Assembly (NCBI RefSeq): GCF_012910715.1
Contig: NZ_JABBHF010000001.1
Location: forward strand, 503,170-567,169
Direction of reading: 5' to 3'
DNA: 64,000 nt
Source of the DNA: Flavivirga algicola
GTDB taxonomy: Bacteria; Bacteroidota; Bacteroidia; Flavobacteriales; Flavobacteriaceae
The position numbers were made by a program, and so were the translations under genes. The notes under the pieces were generated by a model. It was not told the DNA's origin. It saw nothing but the letters and a program-made list of their open reading frames with translations, and did not search any database. Each line of letters starts with the position of its first letter. Position 1 is the first letter of the stretch. This document shows, in pieces, positions 54,101 to 62,760 of this stretch.

Positions 54101-54385
54101 AGTCTCATCTATTAAAGCTTGAACCTTTTTAGTAAGGTCTTCTCCTGTATTAGGGTAGATGTCTTTACTAGTAACATCGATAATACTTCCAGGATATTGA
54201 AAGTCTTGCTCGCCATAAGCATAACCTGCTTTTGAAAAGTCTATTAGTGGTGATTTTTTAGGTTCTTGAACATATTGATCATAAATCCTCGATCGTGTTT
54301 GGGCATAGACGGTTAATACGGTCAAAAATAATATTGTTGACATTACTATTGACGTCTTTTTTTTAGTGTTGGCTGTTCTTAACAT
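51191..54385 (-). CDS. Fusion of right-handed beta-helix (pectate lyase 3/DUF4955-like) and GH43 domains
   Basis: 1064 residues. A signal peptide ends near YAQT. Residues about 60-540 form a parallel beta-helix beginning VQALIDETGKNGGGVLYFPKG and including VTLDSIFITGKHGHSG, as in pectate-lyase-3-type or DUF4955 proteins. From about 575 a GH43 five-blade propeller starts with PGFYPDPSV (catalytic-base Asp583). Later GYDPSLYWEDGKCHV and the acid Glu in RFPEAPHIY follow. The tail (about 860-1064) is the concanavalin-like C2 domain of beta-xylosidases (LDGPLDLDWNFIRN). The helix may bind or cleave the polymer and GH43 may trim arabinose or xylose; both are inferred. It lies 12 bp upstream of GH95. 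Confidence 0.9.
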   Translation of the reverse strand: MLRTANTKKKTSIVMSTILFLTVLTVYAQTRSRIYDQYVQEPKKSPLIDFSKAGYAYGEQDFQYPGSIIDVTSKDIYPNTGEDLTKKVQALIDETGKNGGGVLYFPKGKYTFNTNPNNVDFLKIDYDNIVIRGEGQGEEGTIFYNSTSLLNKEPNPWLSPTLIRYGYKIQGVDHFWGAAPLKYNGAKISKKSEQKIYEAPKLTSVTHKAVKGSKNLRVKNTTALKAGDVVLLAMYNTNGSNKLIKKVLNYTDVELTPDLESANRAEKEGVASFQALVEIERIISGDQILLRQPLLMDIDMEFQPMLLSAPMVRNVGIENLRFASAWDGNYKHHANRDVDYGWNAVNFCRVAHGWMKNVTIDNYTNPIYLQDSKNVTLDSIFITGKHGHSGIKVYAHASDNLIQNVNIQMNFSHVLSGEGNATRNVFRKITMDKQMESEGDFDFHGFAHYTYGPASHNLFEEITGLRFIYGGGAPRNFPHTSINNVWWNIESTDVKGTKELFKHWPWNKTDRIDHHISYPSSIIAGVSANDGKFIINGSESNRSETLITVESLNGKISPKSLYEAQKKANSGFKNPIIPGFYPDPSVCRVGEDYYLATSTFEYFPGVPIFHSRDLINWKKIGHALTRKSQVDLEGCKASGGIYAPTLRYHDGLFYMVTTNVTGDGNFLVYTDNPSGEWSEPVWLEIKGYDPSLYWEDGKCHVTTSNGSALIMAEIDLKTGKNLSEVRNVWEGTGGRFPEAPHIYKKDGFYYMIVAEGGTQYGHKVTIARSKNLYGPYTSNPANPILTHADEPTKRNPIQGTGHADFVQAHDGSWWAVILGFRPVVYRHHVMGRETCLAPVSWEKNTWPVINGTGSIAIDMKTPTLPLKPFLKKTTKDDLDGPLDLDWNFIRNPEEANYSLSARKGYLRLKGTKVKLDDIGSPTFIGQRQTNSESSITILLELDGSKKDISTGLSVFMNNLHHYDVMIKRSKGQQKLVLRSKLGNLDFNVSEIDFAQNKVYLKVETTARYYKFSYSTDGNNYKMLGELDTRYLSSETAGGFTGVYIGLFAESNKGAYVDFDWIEKK

Positions 54386-54410
54386 TTTCTAATACTGTTT
54401 CGTAACGTTA

Positions 54411-57185
54411 TTAATTATCTTTTCCTAAGCGTTTTTTTTCAATTTCATCTTGGTCTTTTTCTACCTGTTTCATCTGTAAATCACGTAATTCTATTTCGGT
54501 TTTTCGTAATTTTTCTTGCAGTAGCTTAACTTCTTCAGTATCTATAAGGGTCTCTTCTTTTGCTACTGCTTTTTTAGTTGGCAATTCAGAGTAAATCATA
54601 TTTTCTTCGTTTTCAATACTTTCAAACTCAATATCTCCGCCTACTGCTTTGTTAATACCTTCAAAGAACAATTTTGCCTTTACTTTTATCTTACCTGCTT
54701 TGTTGGTAGTTTGTACCAATATAGGCGCTGTTCCCCATTCTACTTTACTAGGATTGATGCTAAAATCGTTTTCACCTATAATACGCCCTTCTCCTTCAAT
54801 TTCAAATTGGATGTATTCATTGTTCAATCGTTTTATGATACCGTCTTCATCTACTATGGAAGCCACCACTGCAACCACATCACTACCGTTTGCTATTAGT
54901 GGCATGTTTTCATTGTCTAGATGTAAAACAAGTTTGGTTGCTTTCTTTGAAGGTTGTCTTTTATGCGACACAATTACTTGGCCATCTTTTAACCCTTCCA
55001 CCAACATATACGCCTCTGAAAAGCGCCTTGTCCGATGTAGTTTCTTAAGCGTCATAAAATTATATGCGTCTTTAAAAACATAATACGGATGTGGAATTTG
55101 AATATTATCCTTATCTGCTTTAAGTGTGATAGGTTCTTCTCCACAGAATGTTAGCCTAACTTCATCGCAATTGCTAAATACCACAACATCCGGTGATGAA
55201 AATGGTGTAAGTTCATGTGCTAAATAAATATAAGGGCCGCTTTTTGCGTGGTTTAGTTCAAGATCTGGGTCTCTTTGGCTGGTAAACATGTGGTAGGCAT
55301 ACTTGGGTTGCCTAAACGCATCCATAATACCGCCATAAAAGGGAACAGGATTATATCCCCGTTGGTGATCGAAGGAATGCCAAATGGTACCTCCAATATA
55401 TTTTGGTAAGGGAAAATATAAACGTTCCAGATTGTAAAAATCGTAATCTATGGGTTTAGCATAATGTAATGCTTGCACTATTTGCGGACGCTCTCCCCAA
55501 TTGCGACTCGCTCTACTAGGAGAATTATGTGACGACCAATCATCTACATTATCGCCCCATTCTCTTGTAAAAAAGGCTTGTTTAGGAAGTTCTTCCTTCA
55601 TTTTTTCCCAATAGCCCGTGTAATTGAAACTTTGTAATTCTCCTGTTTTCTTATCATATTTTGGGGCACCACGGTAAACAATGTCAAAATGTTCGCTTCC
55701 TTTAGCACTATGGTCACAAGCAGTAAACGCACCAGGATATGGATATTCTTCATGAACAATATCATGTACGTTTTTGGCAAAATGATCTGGATAGTGAGTT
55801 TCATTCAATATAGGCTCCCACATAATAACGGATGGATGATTTCTATCACGACGAACCATTTGACGAATATCGCTATACACTCTTTTTTCAAAAATGGGGG
55901 CTTTGTTCCAAAACTGCCAACCAGGTGTGGCATCTATAATGAACATTCCTAGTTCGTCGCAAGCATCCATAAATGCGGGGTCTTGTGGATAATGGGCGTT
56001 CCTTATGATACGGAAACCTGCATCGCGCAACTTTTTAACATCACGCCAATGTAACGCATTTGGCAGCGCATTACCTATAATAGCAAAATCTTGGTGCCTG
56101 TTGGCTCCCAATAATTTATGCGAATAATGTTCCCCATTAAGAAAAAAGCCTTTTTCATCATCAAAGTGGATGGTTCTAATCCCAATTCGTTTTCGATAGC
56201 CGTCAACAATTTCTCCTTTTTTGTTTTTTATGGTCAACACCAAATCGTATAAATATGGGATGTCTGGTGTCCATAAATTTGGCTCTAATACTTTAATACG
56301 TTGGGAAACTGTTCTGTTTTTACCTCTGGATATAGAAAGCGTATTGGTTACTGTAGCAACGGTTTTGTTTACTTTATCTTTGATTTCAGCAACCAATGTT
56401 AAATTTTGTTTTTTGTTGTGTTGATTCTCTACATTGGTTCTAATGACTACATCTACCTGTTGCTTGCTTAAATTTTCATAACGTACAAAAACGCCACCAT
56501 CAGCTACTTTATCTATTAAATTGGCATCTGTAATATGTGCTTTATTGGTACTTATCAACCAAGCATCTCGGTAGATACCTCCAAAGTATGAAAAATCTAG
56601 TGTGCTTTGTGGTTTACCTGGCGGATAGATACCGTCATCAGAATTATCGGTTCGTATGGCGATTACATTTTTTGTATTAAAGGAAACATGGTTGGATATA
56701 TCAATTACAATAGGTAAATACCCTCCAAAATGTTCTTTTAACAGTATTCCGTTAAGATATACCTTAGATTTACCCATAACGCCTTCAAAATGTAGTATCA
56801 GTATTTTTCCTTTCATTTCTGGATTCAGGCTAAAATGCTTTCTATACCAAGCAGGGCCTTGATAATTCACACCCCCACTAGCTTCTACAGGTAGGGATTC
56901 CAGGCCATGAGGTACATTGACTATTTCCCATGAGGAATCATCAAAACCTATTTCTTGTGCATTTTTTATATCGCTCTTAATAAATCTCCAACCTACATTG
57001 AAATTATAGGCTTTTCTTCCTGAATTTTCAACCTCAAAGAACCCTGCTGTAGAATATTCTGGAAGTTTGTTTTGGGCTGAGATATATAAAGTACTCAAAT
57101 ACAAGAAAAACAATACGCATAATCTTTTACCTAAAAATCTATAGATGAAAAATGTTGTGATTCTTATTTCTTTGGATGTAGACAT
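54411..57185 (-). CDS. GH2-family glycoside hydrolase with C-terminal coiled coil
   Basis: 924 residues. An N-terminal hydrophobic segment (about 18-36, signal or anchor) is followed by the sugar-binding jelly roll (YQGPAWYRKHFSL, HFEGVMGKSKVYLNG). The Ig-like and TIM-barrel domains come next, with acid/base Glu462 in WEPILNETHYP and nucleophile Glu542 in TREWGDN. Family activities include beta-galactosidase and beta-glucuronidase. The last 55 or so residues form a charged coiled coil (LLQEKLRKTEIELRDLQMKQ) unusual for GH2. It is the first gene of the cluster; the fusion enzyme starts 26 bp downstream. Confidence 0.92.
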   Translation of the reverse strand: MSTSKEIRITTFFIYRFLGKRLCVLFFLYLSTLYISAQNKLPEYSTAGFFEVENSGRKAYNFNVGWRFIKSDIKNAQEIGFDDSSWEIVNVPHGLESLPVEASGGVNYQGPAWYRKHFSLNPEMKGKILILHFEGVMGKSKVYLNGILLKEHFGGYLPIVIDISNHVSFNTKNVIAIRTDNSDDGIYPPGKPQSTLDFSYFGGIYRDAWLISTNKAHITDANLIDKVADGGVFVRYENLSKQQVDVVIRTNVENQHNKKQNLTLVAEIKDKVNKTVATVTNTLSISRGKNRTVSQRIKVLEPNLWTPDIPYLYDLVLTIKNKKGEIVDGYRKRIGIRTIHFDDEKGFFLNGEHYSHKLLGANRHQDFAIIGNALPNALHWRDVKKLRDAGFRIIRNAHYPQDPAFMDACDELGMFIIDATPGWQFWNKAPIFEKRVYSDIRQMVRRDRNHPSVIMWEPILNETHYPDHFAKNVHDIVHEEYPYPGAFTACDHSAKGSEHFDIVYRGAPKYDKKTGELQSFNYTGYWEKMKEELPKQAFFTREWGDNVDDWSSHNSPSRASRNWGERPQIVQALHYAKPIDYDFYNLERLYFPLPKYIGGTIWHSFDHQRGYNPVPFYGGIMDAFRQPKYAYHMFTSQRDPDLELNHAKSGPYIYLAHELTPFSSPDVVVFSNCDEVRLTFCGEEPITLKADKDNIQIPHPYYVFKDAYNFMTLKKLHRTRRFSEAYMLVEGLKDGQVIVSHKRQPSKKATKLVLHLDNENMPLIANGSDVVAVVASIVDEDGIIKRLNNEYIQFEIEGEGRIIGENDFSINPSKVEWGTAPILVQTTNKAGKIKVKAKLFFEGINKAVGGDIEFESIENEENMIYSELPTKKAVAKEETLIDTEEVKLLQEKLRKTEIELRDLQMKQVEKDQDEIEKKRLGKDN

Positions 57186-57918
57186 TTTCTATTCATTAAA
57201 TTAATATGCTTAATATTGGTATTGTTACTCACAAGAACCTTCTCATTTTATTGTATTCATAATTATCAAAAACTTCAGGACATCACATGGTTGTTTTTAT
57301 AACTATTATGATGCTTGACAAAAAAATATTATTTTAAGAATCAAAATGTTTAAACCTAATTTTTATAAATATTCTAAAATTTATTTTGAATAATAACTGT
57401 CTCTATTTTAATTGTTTTCCTTTGCTAAATAAATATTACAAGTTCTATGTTTTTTAATGATTTGAAGGGGGGCTTTCGGTATTAATTTAGGTGACAAATT
57501 ATTCTTTTTTATATTTTATTATCAATATAATTTGTCTCTATAAACGGACTTATAAAACAATGCTAACATCTTATTACCATATTAGGAGAGCGTACTAAAC
57601 CTGTTAAAGTTCAATGAGCCTAATGCCATATAAAATTGAAAACTTTCATTTAACTTAGTTTGTCTTCAACTAAGTCAAACAATCCAGGGTAAGCGACTTA
57701 TTCATTTTTTCTGAAAAAGAAAAAGTGGTTCTTAAATATTCTTTTACCTATTCTTAAGACCCTTCGACTACGCTCTAGGTAAGCGATTCACTCACTTTTT
57801 CCGAAAAAAAGGAAAAGTGGTTCTTAAATATTTCTTTACCAATTCTTGGAACCCTTCGACTGCGCTCTGGGTAAGCGATTCACTCACTTTTTCTGAAAAA
57901 GAAAAAGTGGTTCTCTGC
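57186..57918. other. 733-bp gene-free stretch between GH2 and RDD genes
   Basis: AT-rich. It contains an 8-bp perfect hairpin (57653-57675) and the 90-bp tandem repeat at 57685-57915. No convincing open frame or full-consensus promoter for the GH2 operon was found. Confidence 0.65.
57685..57915. repeat. Tandem repeat of about 90 bp, 2.6 copies, with a hairpin in each copy
   Basis: GGTAAGCGA recurs at steps of 90 and 92 bp (57691, 57781, 57873 for AAGCGA). Each copy contains a CACTTTTTC/GAAAAAGTG stem, and copies 2 and 3 are preceded by CCCTTCGACTnCGCTCT. The hairpins lie just after the RDD stop on the minus strand and may end its transcript. Confidence 0.8.
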
Positions 57919-58638
57919 TTACATATCTTGGGTATAAAAATTATAGTCTTTTAAAATGACATCAATAAATTGTATGTCTGTTTGTTGCTTCACTTCCTTT
58001 ATTCCAACAACTTCTATTATCTTAGACCTTAATTTTATTAAGGTCTCATAATCTTTTGAAAGTCTTGCTGTAGTAAACGTATCTTTTATAATACGGGCAT
58101 CATTATCAGACAATCTAATAACATTAGGATAAGTTGGTTTATAGTCTTGTCTTAAATTCTCTAAAATAGTGTGGCTAATATTCACGTGATCTTTTAATGT
58201 AATAACAGCTGTTCCTGCCGCCATATCACCTAACCGCTGTGTTTTTTTACTAAACAACATGACGAAAAAGCCCAATCCGAAAATATAAACATCAACAATT
58301 CTAAAAAACCATCGTACAACATAATCAGATAAGGATGCCTGATACCCATCAATCTTAACAACTCTAATTTTAAGTACACGCTTGCCAATGGTTTGACCTT
58401 GAAAAAAAGATTCTAAAGCCAATGTATAAAACATTACAGGAAAACTTAATATCGTATTGATACCTATTTGGGACCATTCATCCATCCCCTCAAACGCCCC
58501 AAATATTTTATTTAAAATAAGTAAATACCCAATTTTGATAGCTGTATCAATAATAAATGCTAACAATCTTTCTCCACCACCTGCAGCATTGAACGTTATT
58601 TTCACATTTTGGGTCGTGTTAATTTGTAACTCTGACAT
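57919..58638 (-). CDS. RDD family membrane protein
   Basis: 239 residues with an N-terminal RDD-type domain: GGGERLLAFIIDTAIKIGYL is the conserved start and GQTIGKRVLKIRVV with the following YVVRWFFRIVD is the later block. There are three or four membrane helices. The C-terminal 80 residues are soluble (LSDNDARIIKDTFTTARLSK). Function unknown; it may be a transporter or regulator. It diverges from the SpoIIM-type gene and usually travels with the SpoIIM/DUF4129/MoxR group. Confidence 0.9.
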   Translation of the reverse strand: MSELQINTTQNVKITFNAAGGGERLLAFIIDTAIKIGYLLILNKIFGAFEGMDEWSQIGINTILSFPVMFYTLALESFFQGQTIGKRVLKIRVVKIDGYQASLSDYVVRWFFRIVDVYIFGLGFFVMLFSKKTQRLGDMAAGTAVITLKDHVNISHTILENLRQDYKPTYPNVIRLSDNDARIIKDTFTTARLSKDYETLIKLRSKIIEVVGIKEVKQQTDIQFIDVILKDYNFYTQDM

Positions 58639-58655
58639 TTTATATTTTAATTTAT

Positions 58656-58686
58656 CAAATATATGAGGGAAGTTTCATTTATCAAG
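58656..58686 (-). promoter_or_regulatory. Promoter of the RDD gene, overlapping the SpoIIM start
   Basis: Minus strand: CTTG (58683-58686), 19 nt, then TATATTTG (58656-58663). The -7 box overlaps the ATG of the divergent SpoIIM gene at 58663, and the leader is about 17 nt. Confidence 0.6.
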
Positions 58687-59652
58687 CAAAATAAAGAAAA
58701 ATGGTTAAGTTTTGAAAAAGCAGTCTTTAATAATGACTTCGAAGACCCTGACGAACTAGCCTCACAATACATCCACTTAATAAACGATTTAGCGTATGCG
58801 CAAACTTACTACCCTAAAAGTAAGGTCATTATATATCTTAATCAGTTAGCTGCTAAAGCGTTTCAAAAAATTTATAAAACAAAACGAGAAGATACAAATA
58901 GATTTTTGGGGTTTTGGAAAACCGAAGTGCCTCTCATCTGTTATCAATACCGTAAATTTATCTACATTGCTTTTATTGTATTTTTCGCATTTACTTTTAT
59001 TGGTGTCATTTCCGCTGCTAATGATGGTGAATTTGTACGCTCTGTACTGGGAGATAACTATGTGGACATGTCTATAGAAAATATAGAAGCGGGAGATCCT
59101 GTAGCTGTTTATAAAAGCGGGAGTAATTGGGGGAGCTTTATTGGCATTACCATAAACAATTTACGTGTCGGTATTATCGCTTTTGTATTAGGCGTTTTTT
59201 TAGGAATTGGGACACTTTATATCATGTTTAAAAACTGTATCATGCTTGGTTCTTTTCAGTATTTTTTTTATGAAAAAGGTGTTTTGTGGGAAAGCGTTCG
59301 AGGCATTTGGATACATGGAGCCATGGAAATTTTTGCCATCGTCATTGAAGCTGCTGCTGGACTTATTCTCGGAGCCAGTATTTTATTTCCTGCTACACAT
59401 TCCAGATACACTTCATTTAAACAAGGCGCAAAAACGGGTATAAAAATTTTAATAAGTACGTTCCCTTTTACTTTTTCTGCTGGATTCCTAGAAGGCTTTA
59501 TCACGCGGTATTCTAACATTATGCCCAATTGGCTATCAACTGGTATTATATTAATTACCCTAAGTATTATTAGCTATTATTATTTAATTTACCCTTTTAA
59601 AGTTCAAAAAGAAATCACCCAACCACAAATAATATCCCCATCTCTTAGTTGA
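58663..59652 (+). CDS. Stage II sporulation protein M-like membrane protein
   Basis: 329 residues with a soluble N-terminal region (about 1-105) and roughly six membrane helices. IWIHGAMEIFAIVIEAAAGL and AGFLEGFITRYSN are the conserved SpoIIM-family segments. There is no sporulation in this group, so the role is different and unknown. It is the first gene of a five-gene run on the plus strand; its stop codon overlaps the TTG start of the next gene. Confidence 0.93.
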   Translation: MREVSFIKQNKEKWLSFEKAVFNNDFEDPDELASQYIHLINDLAYAQTYYPKSKVIIYLNQLAAKAFQKIYKTKREDTNRFLGFWKTEVPLICYQYRKFIYIAFIVFFAFTFIGVISAANDGEFVRSVLGDNYVDMSIENIEAGDPVAVYKSGSNWGSFIGITINNLRVGIIAFVLGVFLGIGTLYIMFKNCIMLGSFQYFFYEKGVLWESVRGIWIHGAMEIFAIVIEAAAGLILGASILFPATHSRYTSFKQGAKTGIKILISTFPFTFSAGFLEGFITRYSNIMPNWLSTGIILITLSIISYYYLIYPFKVQKEITQPQIISPSLS

Positions 59653-60374
59653 AAACGAACAGATTACATATTGCATTTTTTTGGTTTTTTATGGTTTATT
59701 GTTATCAAACAACTTCTAGTCTTACCTTCTTACAAGAACCTGAGCAAATAAGGGAATTTGATGAGAATTTTAAAAATCGATATTCTAGTAGCAAATATAA
59801 TTACGAAGGAAAAAAAATAGTCACTAAAACACCTCAAGGCTCTGGGAATTATGAAGATTATAAAAATGGGAAGCCAAAACTAAAAGAAAAGAATAACCGA
59901 GATGGCATAACCATAAACTTAGGACCTCTGAGTTGGCTATTTTATCTTGCTATAGGTATTGCTGTTGGTTATTTGGTTTATATCTTACTAAATGAAGGAG
60001 GCTCTGGATTGTTTTCATCAAGGAACACCAAAACACTTAATACATATGATGATATCACGGCAGAAAATATTGAACATGCCGACATACACGCTTTAATAAA
60101 AAAAGCCGAAAATGATCATAATTATAGACTCGCTATTAGATATTACTACCTATTGGTCTTAAAAACACTTAGCTTAAAAAATCATATAAAATTTGAAGAC
60201 GACAAAACCAACAGTGAGTATCTAAATGAGATAAGCGAAAAACCATTCCACGAAAAGTTTGCATATACTTCGTATTTATACAACTATATCTGGTATGGCA
60301 AATTTGCAGTGGATATAGAGCAATACACAAAGGCCAAGGGCAATTTTCTAACACTTTTAAATCAGGTAAAATAA
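59649..60374 (+). CDS. DUF4129 domain protein (TTG start)
   Basis: 241 residues. The TTG start at 59649 shares bases with the TGA stop of the SpoIIM gene (TTGA). A signal or anchor helix is at about 6-20 and a second membrane helix at about 93-112 (WLFYLAIGIAVGYLVYILL). The C-terminal DUF4129 region has ALIKKAENDHNYRLAIRYYY and AYTSYLYNYIWYG. Function unknown. It overlaps the next gene by one base. Confidence 0.88.
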   Translation: MKTNRLHIAFFWFFMVYCYQTTSSLTFLQEPEQIREFDENFKNRYSSSKYNYEGKKIVTKTPQGSGNYEDYKNGKPKLKEKNNRDGITINLGPLSWLFYLAIGIAVGYLVYILLNEGGSGLFSSRNTKTLNTYDDITAENIEHADIHALIKKAENDHNYRLAIRYYYLLVLKTLSLKNHIKFEDDKTNSEYLNEISEKPFHEKFAYTSYLYNYIWYGKFAVDIEQYTKAKGNFLTLLNQVK

Positions 60375-61579
60375 TGAAGAAAATTTTGCCTGTCCTTATA
60401 ATAATTGTTTCTTTAGTCGTTACGGCATCTGTTGCCATAGGTATTCAAAGAACCAAAACAGTTGATTGGGAAGAATCTTTTAATGAAAAAAGTAACAAGC
60501 CCTATGGGATTAGTGTATTTTATAAAGAATTGCCAAATCTTTTTAAAGATTATAAAGTTAGAACCGTTTTCCACCAACCTGGTAGCTATTTAAGAGCAAA
60601 TTCTGAAGACAGCTATGGAGAACATGTTGCAGAAGGGAGCTTTATTATAATTGGTAATTCTGATTATTTGGAAAACGATTCGGTAGATGAATTATTAAAT
60701 TTTGCTGACGCTGGGAACACCTTATTTATATCTGATTATTATTTTTCACAAAAAATTCATGATACCCTAAATATCGATGTTGATTATATTTTAAATGAAA
60801 AGGATAGTATTTCATACCAATCACTTAAATATATTGATATAGAAAGTACAATTATTGATAAAAATGAAGGTGATTACTATTTTGCTCGGTTCGATACTAT
60901 AAATTATCATGTACTCGGGCATTCAAAAATCGATTACAAACATGTTAATTTTATTCATGTTCCTTTTGGAAAAGGAAACATTTACTTACATCTTGAACCT
61001 AAAGCTTTTACAAATTATAACCTTTTAAAAGAAGAACGTTACAAATATGTAGAGGGACTCATTTCCTATTTACCAGAAAACAATGTGTATTTTGATTCGT
61101 ACGCCAAAATCCAAACAGGCTATGATGGAGATGTTGAAAAAGAATCGAATTTAAGTTGGTTTTTAGAACAGTTATCGTTTAGATGGGCATGGTATACTGC
61201 CGTAATTTTTGGTATTTTATTCATGATATTTAATGCAAAACGTAGACAACGTATTATAAAAATTATAAAACCACTGCAAAACACAACCATAGCATTCGTT
61301 AAAACGGTATCTAACTTATATTTTGAAACCCAAGATCATAAAAACCTAATTGATAAAAAAATAACGTATTTTTTAGAAAAAATAAGAACCGATTTTAATT
61401 TAGACACATCCGCATTAAACGATGAGTTTATAGAGCGATTGGCTGCTAAAACTGGTAAGAAAAAAGAGGTTGTTAAAAAATTAATCAATTATATTAACTG
61501 GCTAAGATCAAAAAACGAGTTTTTTGAAGAAAACCTAATCAAATTAAACAAGCATATTGAAGCTTTTTATACCACATAA
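60374..61579 (+). CDS. DUF4350 domain membrane protein
   Basis: 401 residues with an N-terminal helix (about 5-22) and a second helix near 272-290 (WYTAVIFGILFMIF). The DUF4350 domain between them contains KPYGISVFYKELPNLF and NTLFISDYYFSQ. The C-terminal part is a soluble helical region. It is co-transcribed with SpoIIM, DUF4129 and MoxR. Function unknown. It is translationally coupled to the DUF4129 gene by a 1-base overlap. Confidence 0.9.
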   Translation: MKKILPVLIIIVSLVVTASVAIGIQRTKTVDWEESFNEKSNKPYGISVFYKELPNLFKDYKVRTVFHQPGSYLRANSEDSYGEHVAEGSFIIIGNSDYLENDSVDELLNFADAGNTLFISDYYFSQKIHDTLNIDVDYILNEKDSISYQSLKYIDIESTIIDKNEGDYYFARFDTINYHVLGHSKIDYKHVNFIHVPFGKGNIYLHLEPKAFTNYNLLKEERYKYVEGLISYLPENNVYFDSYAKIQTGYDGDVEKESNLSWFLEQLSFRWAWYTAVIFGILFMIFNAKRRQRIIKIIKPLQNTTIAFVKTVSNLYFETQDHKNLIDKKITYFLEKIRTDFNLDTSALNDEFIERLAAKTGKKKEVVKKLINYINWLRSKNEFFEENLIKLNKHIEAFYTT

Positions 61580-61581
61580 TT

Positions 61582-62649
61582 ATGGACGAAAATAGAGAAT
61601 CTCAAGACCATCAAGATTTTTTACCGAAATCTGACACTATATCTTCAATTGATAGTAGTGCTTTGGAAAACAATAATGATTTACAATTTCAAAATCGTTT
61701 GGATTTATCTGAACTTCAACAAAGTGTCAATAAAATAAAACAAGAAGTCGGTAAAATTATTGTTGGACAAAAAGATATGGTCGATATGCTCATTGCATCG
61801 CTTTTGGCTAAAGGCCACTCCCTTATAGAAGGTGTTCCTGGGGTTGCAAAAACCGTTACAGCGAAGCTATTGGCTAAATCATTGAGTGTAGACTTTAGCC
61901 GTATTCAATTTACACCAGATTTAATGCCAAGTGATATTTTAGGAACTTCTGTTTTTAATTTAAAAAAATCGGAATTCGAATTTAAAAAAGGCCCTATTTT
62001 CTCAAATATGGTCCTTATTGATGAAATCAACAGAGCTCCTGCCAAAACACAAGCCGCTTTATTTGAAGTCATGGAAGAACAGCAAATTACGATTGACGGC
62101 AATAAATTTAAATTGGATGCACCTTTTATGGTTTTGGCAACTCAAAACCCTGTAGAGCAAGAAGGCACCTATAGGTTACCTGAAGCACAATTAGACCGTT
62201 TCTTATTTAAGATTGATGTTAATTATCCTAATCTAGATGAAGAAATAGAAATACTTTCCAGAGAGCATGAATTAAAAGATAGACCAAAAACAGAAGCCCT
62301 GACATCATTCCTTACAGCTGATCAAATAGTAAAATATCAGAATTTAGTGAGCCAGATTCTAGTAGAAAAACATTTACTTAAATACATTGCAGAACTCATT
62401 GTTGCGACGCGCAATAATCAATTCCTATATTTAGGGGCATCACCAAGAGCATCCATTGCCATATTAAAGTCCAGTAAAGCATTTGCTGCTATGTCTGGGC
62501 GTGATTTTGTAACTCCAGAAGATATAAAACGTGCAGCTATCCCTGTTTTACACCATAGAGTAATTGTAACACCAGAACGTGAAATGGAAGGGGTTTCTAG
62601 CAAGCAAATTATAAAACAAATTATTGAAACTGTTGAAATACCCCGTTAG
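61582..62649 (+). CDS. MoxR-family AAA ATPase
   Basis: 355 residues. Walker A is GVPGVAKT (Gly84 onward). Walker B is VLIDEINRAP (Asp147-Glu148). FEVMEEQQITIDG is the inserted loop, with sensor region ATQNPVEQEGTYRLPEAQLDRF. The family acts as chaperone-like remodelling ATPases, usually together with DUF58 and von Willebrand-type proteins, which follow here. The N-terminal 45 residues are a low-complexity acidic leader. It starts 2 bp after the DUF4350 stop. Confidence 0.96.
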   Translation: MDENRESQDHQDFLPKSDTISSIDSSALENNNDLQFQNRLDLSELQQSVNKIKQEVGKIIVGQKDMVDMLIASLLAKGHSLIEGVPGVAKTVTAKLLAKSLSVDFSRIQFTPDLMPSDILGTSVFNLKKSEFEFKKGPIFSNMVLIDEINRAPAKTQAALFEVMEEQQITIDGNKFKLDAPFMVLATQNPVEQEGTYRLPEAQLDRFLFKIDVNYPNLDEEIEILSREHELKDRPKTEALTSFLTADQIVKYQNLVSQILVEKHLLKYIAELIVATRNNQFLYLGASPRASIAILKSSKAFAAMSGRDFVTPEDIKRAAIPVLHHRVIVTPEREMEGVSSKQIIKQIIETVEIPR

Positions 62650-62654
62650 TTTGC

Positions 62655-62681
62655 AGTGGTAAGTGGTAAGTGGTAAGTGGT
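62655..62681. repeat. Heptanucleotide tandem repeat AGTGGTA, about four copies
   Basis: Three perfect copies and a fourth partial copy, 6 bp after the MoxR stop codon. Unit length is 7 bp. Confidence 0.85.
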
Positions 62682-62724
62682 CAAAATAAACAACACAATA
62701 TCATTCAGAGGGAGGAGCAACTAA

Positions 62725-62755
62725 AACTTTTAACTTTTAACTTTTAACTTTTAAC
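62725..62755. repeat. Heptanucleotide tandem repeat AACTTTT, four copies
   Basis: Four perfect copies and a trailing AAC end 5 bp before the TTG start of the DUF58 gene. Copy-number change would alter the leader length by 7 bp per unit. Confidence 0.85.
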
Positions 62756-62760
62756 AAATT

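Noticed and set aside
57684-57918. CRISPR-like array suspected from the repeated units
   Set aside because: Units are about 90 bp, not separated by unique spacers of constant length, contain hairpins, and there are no cas genes nearby.
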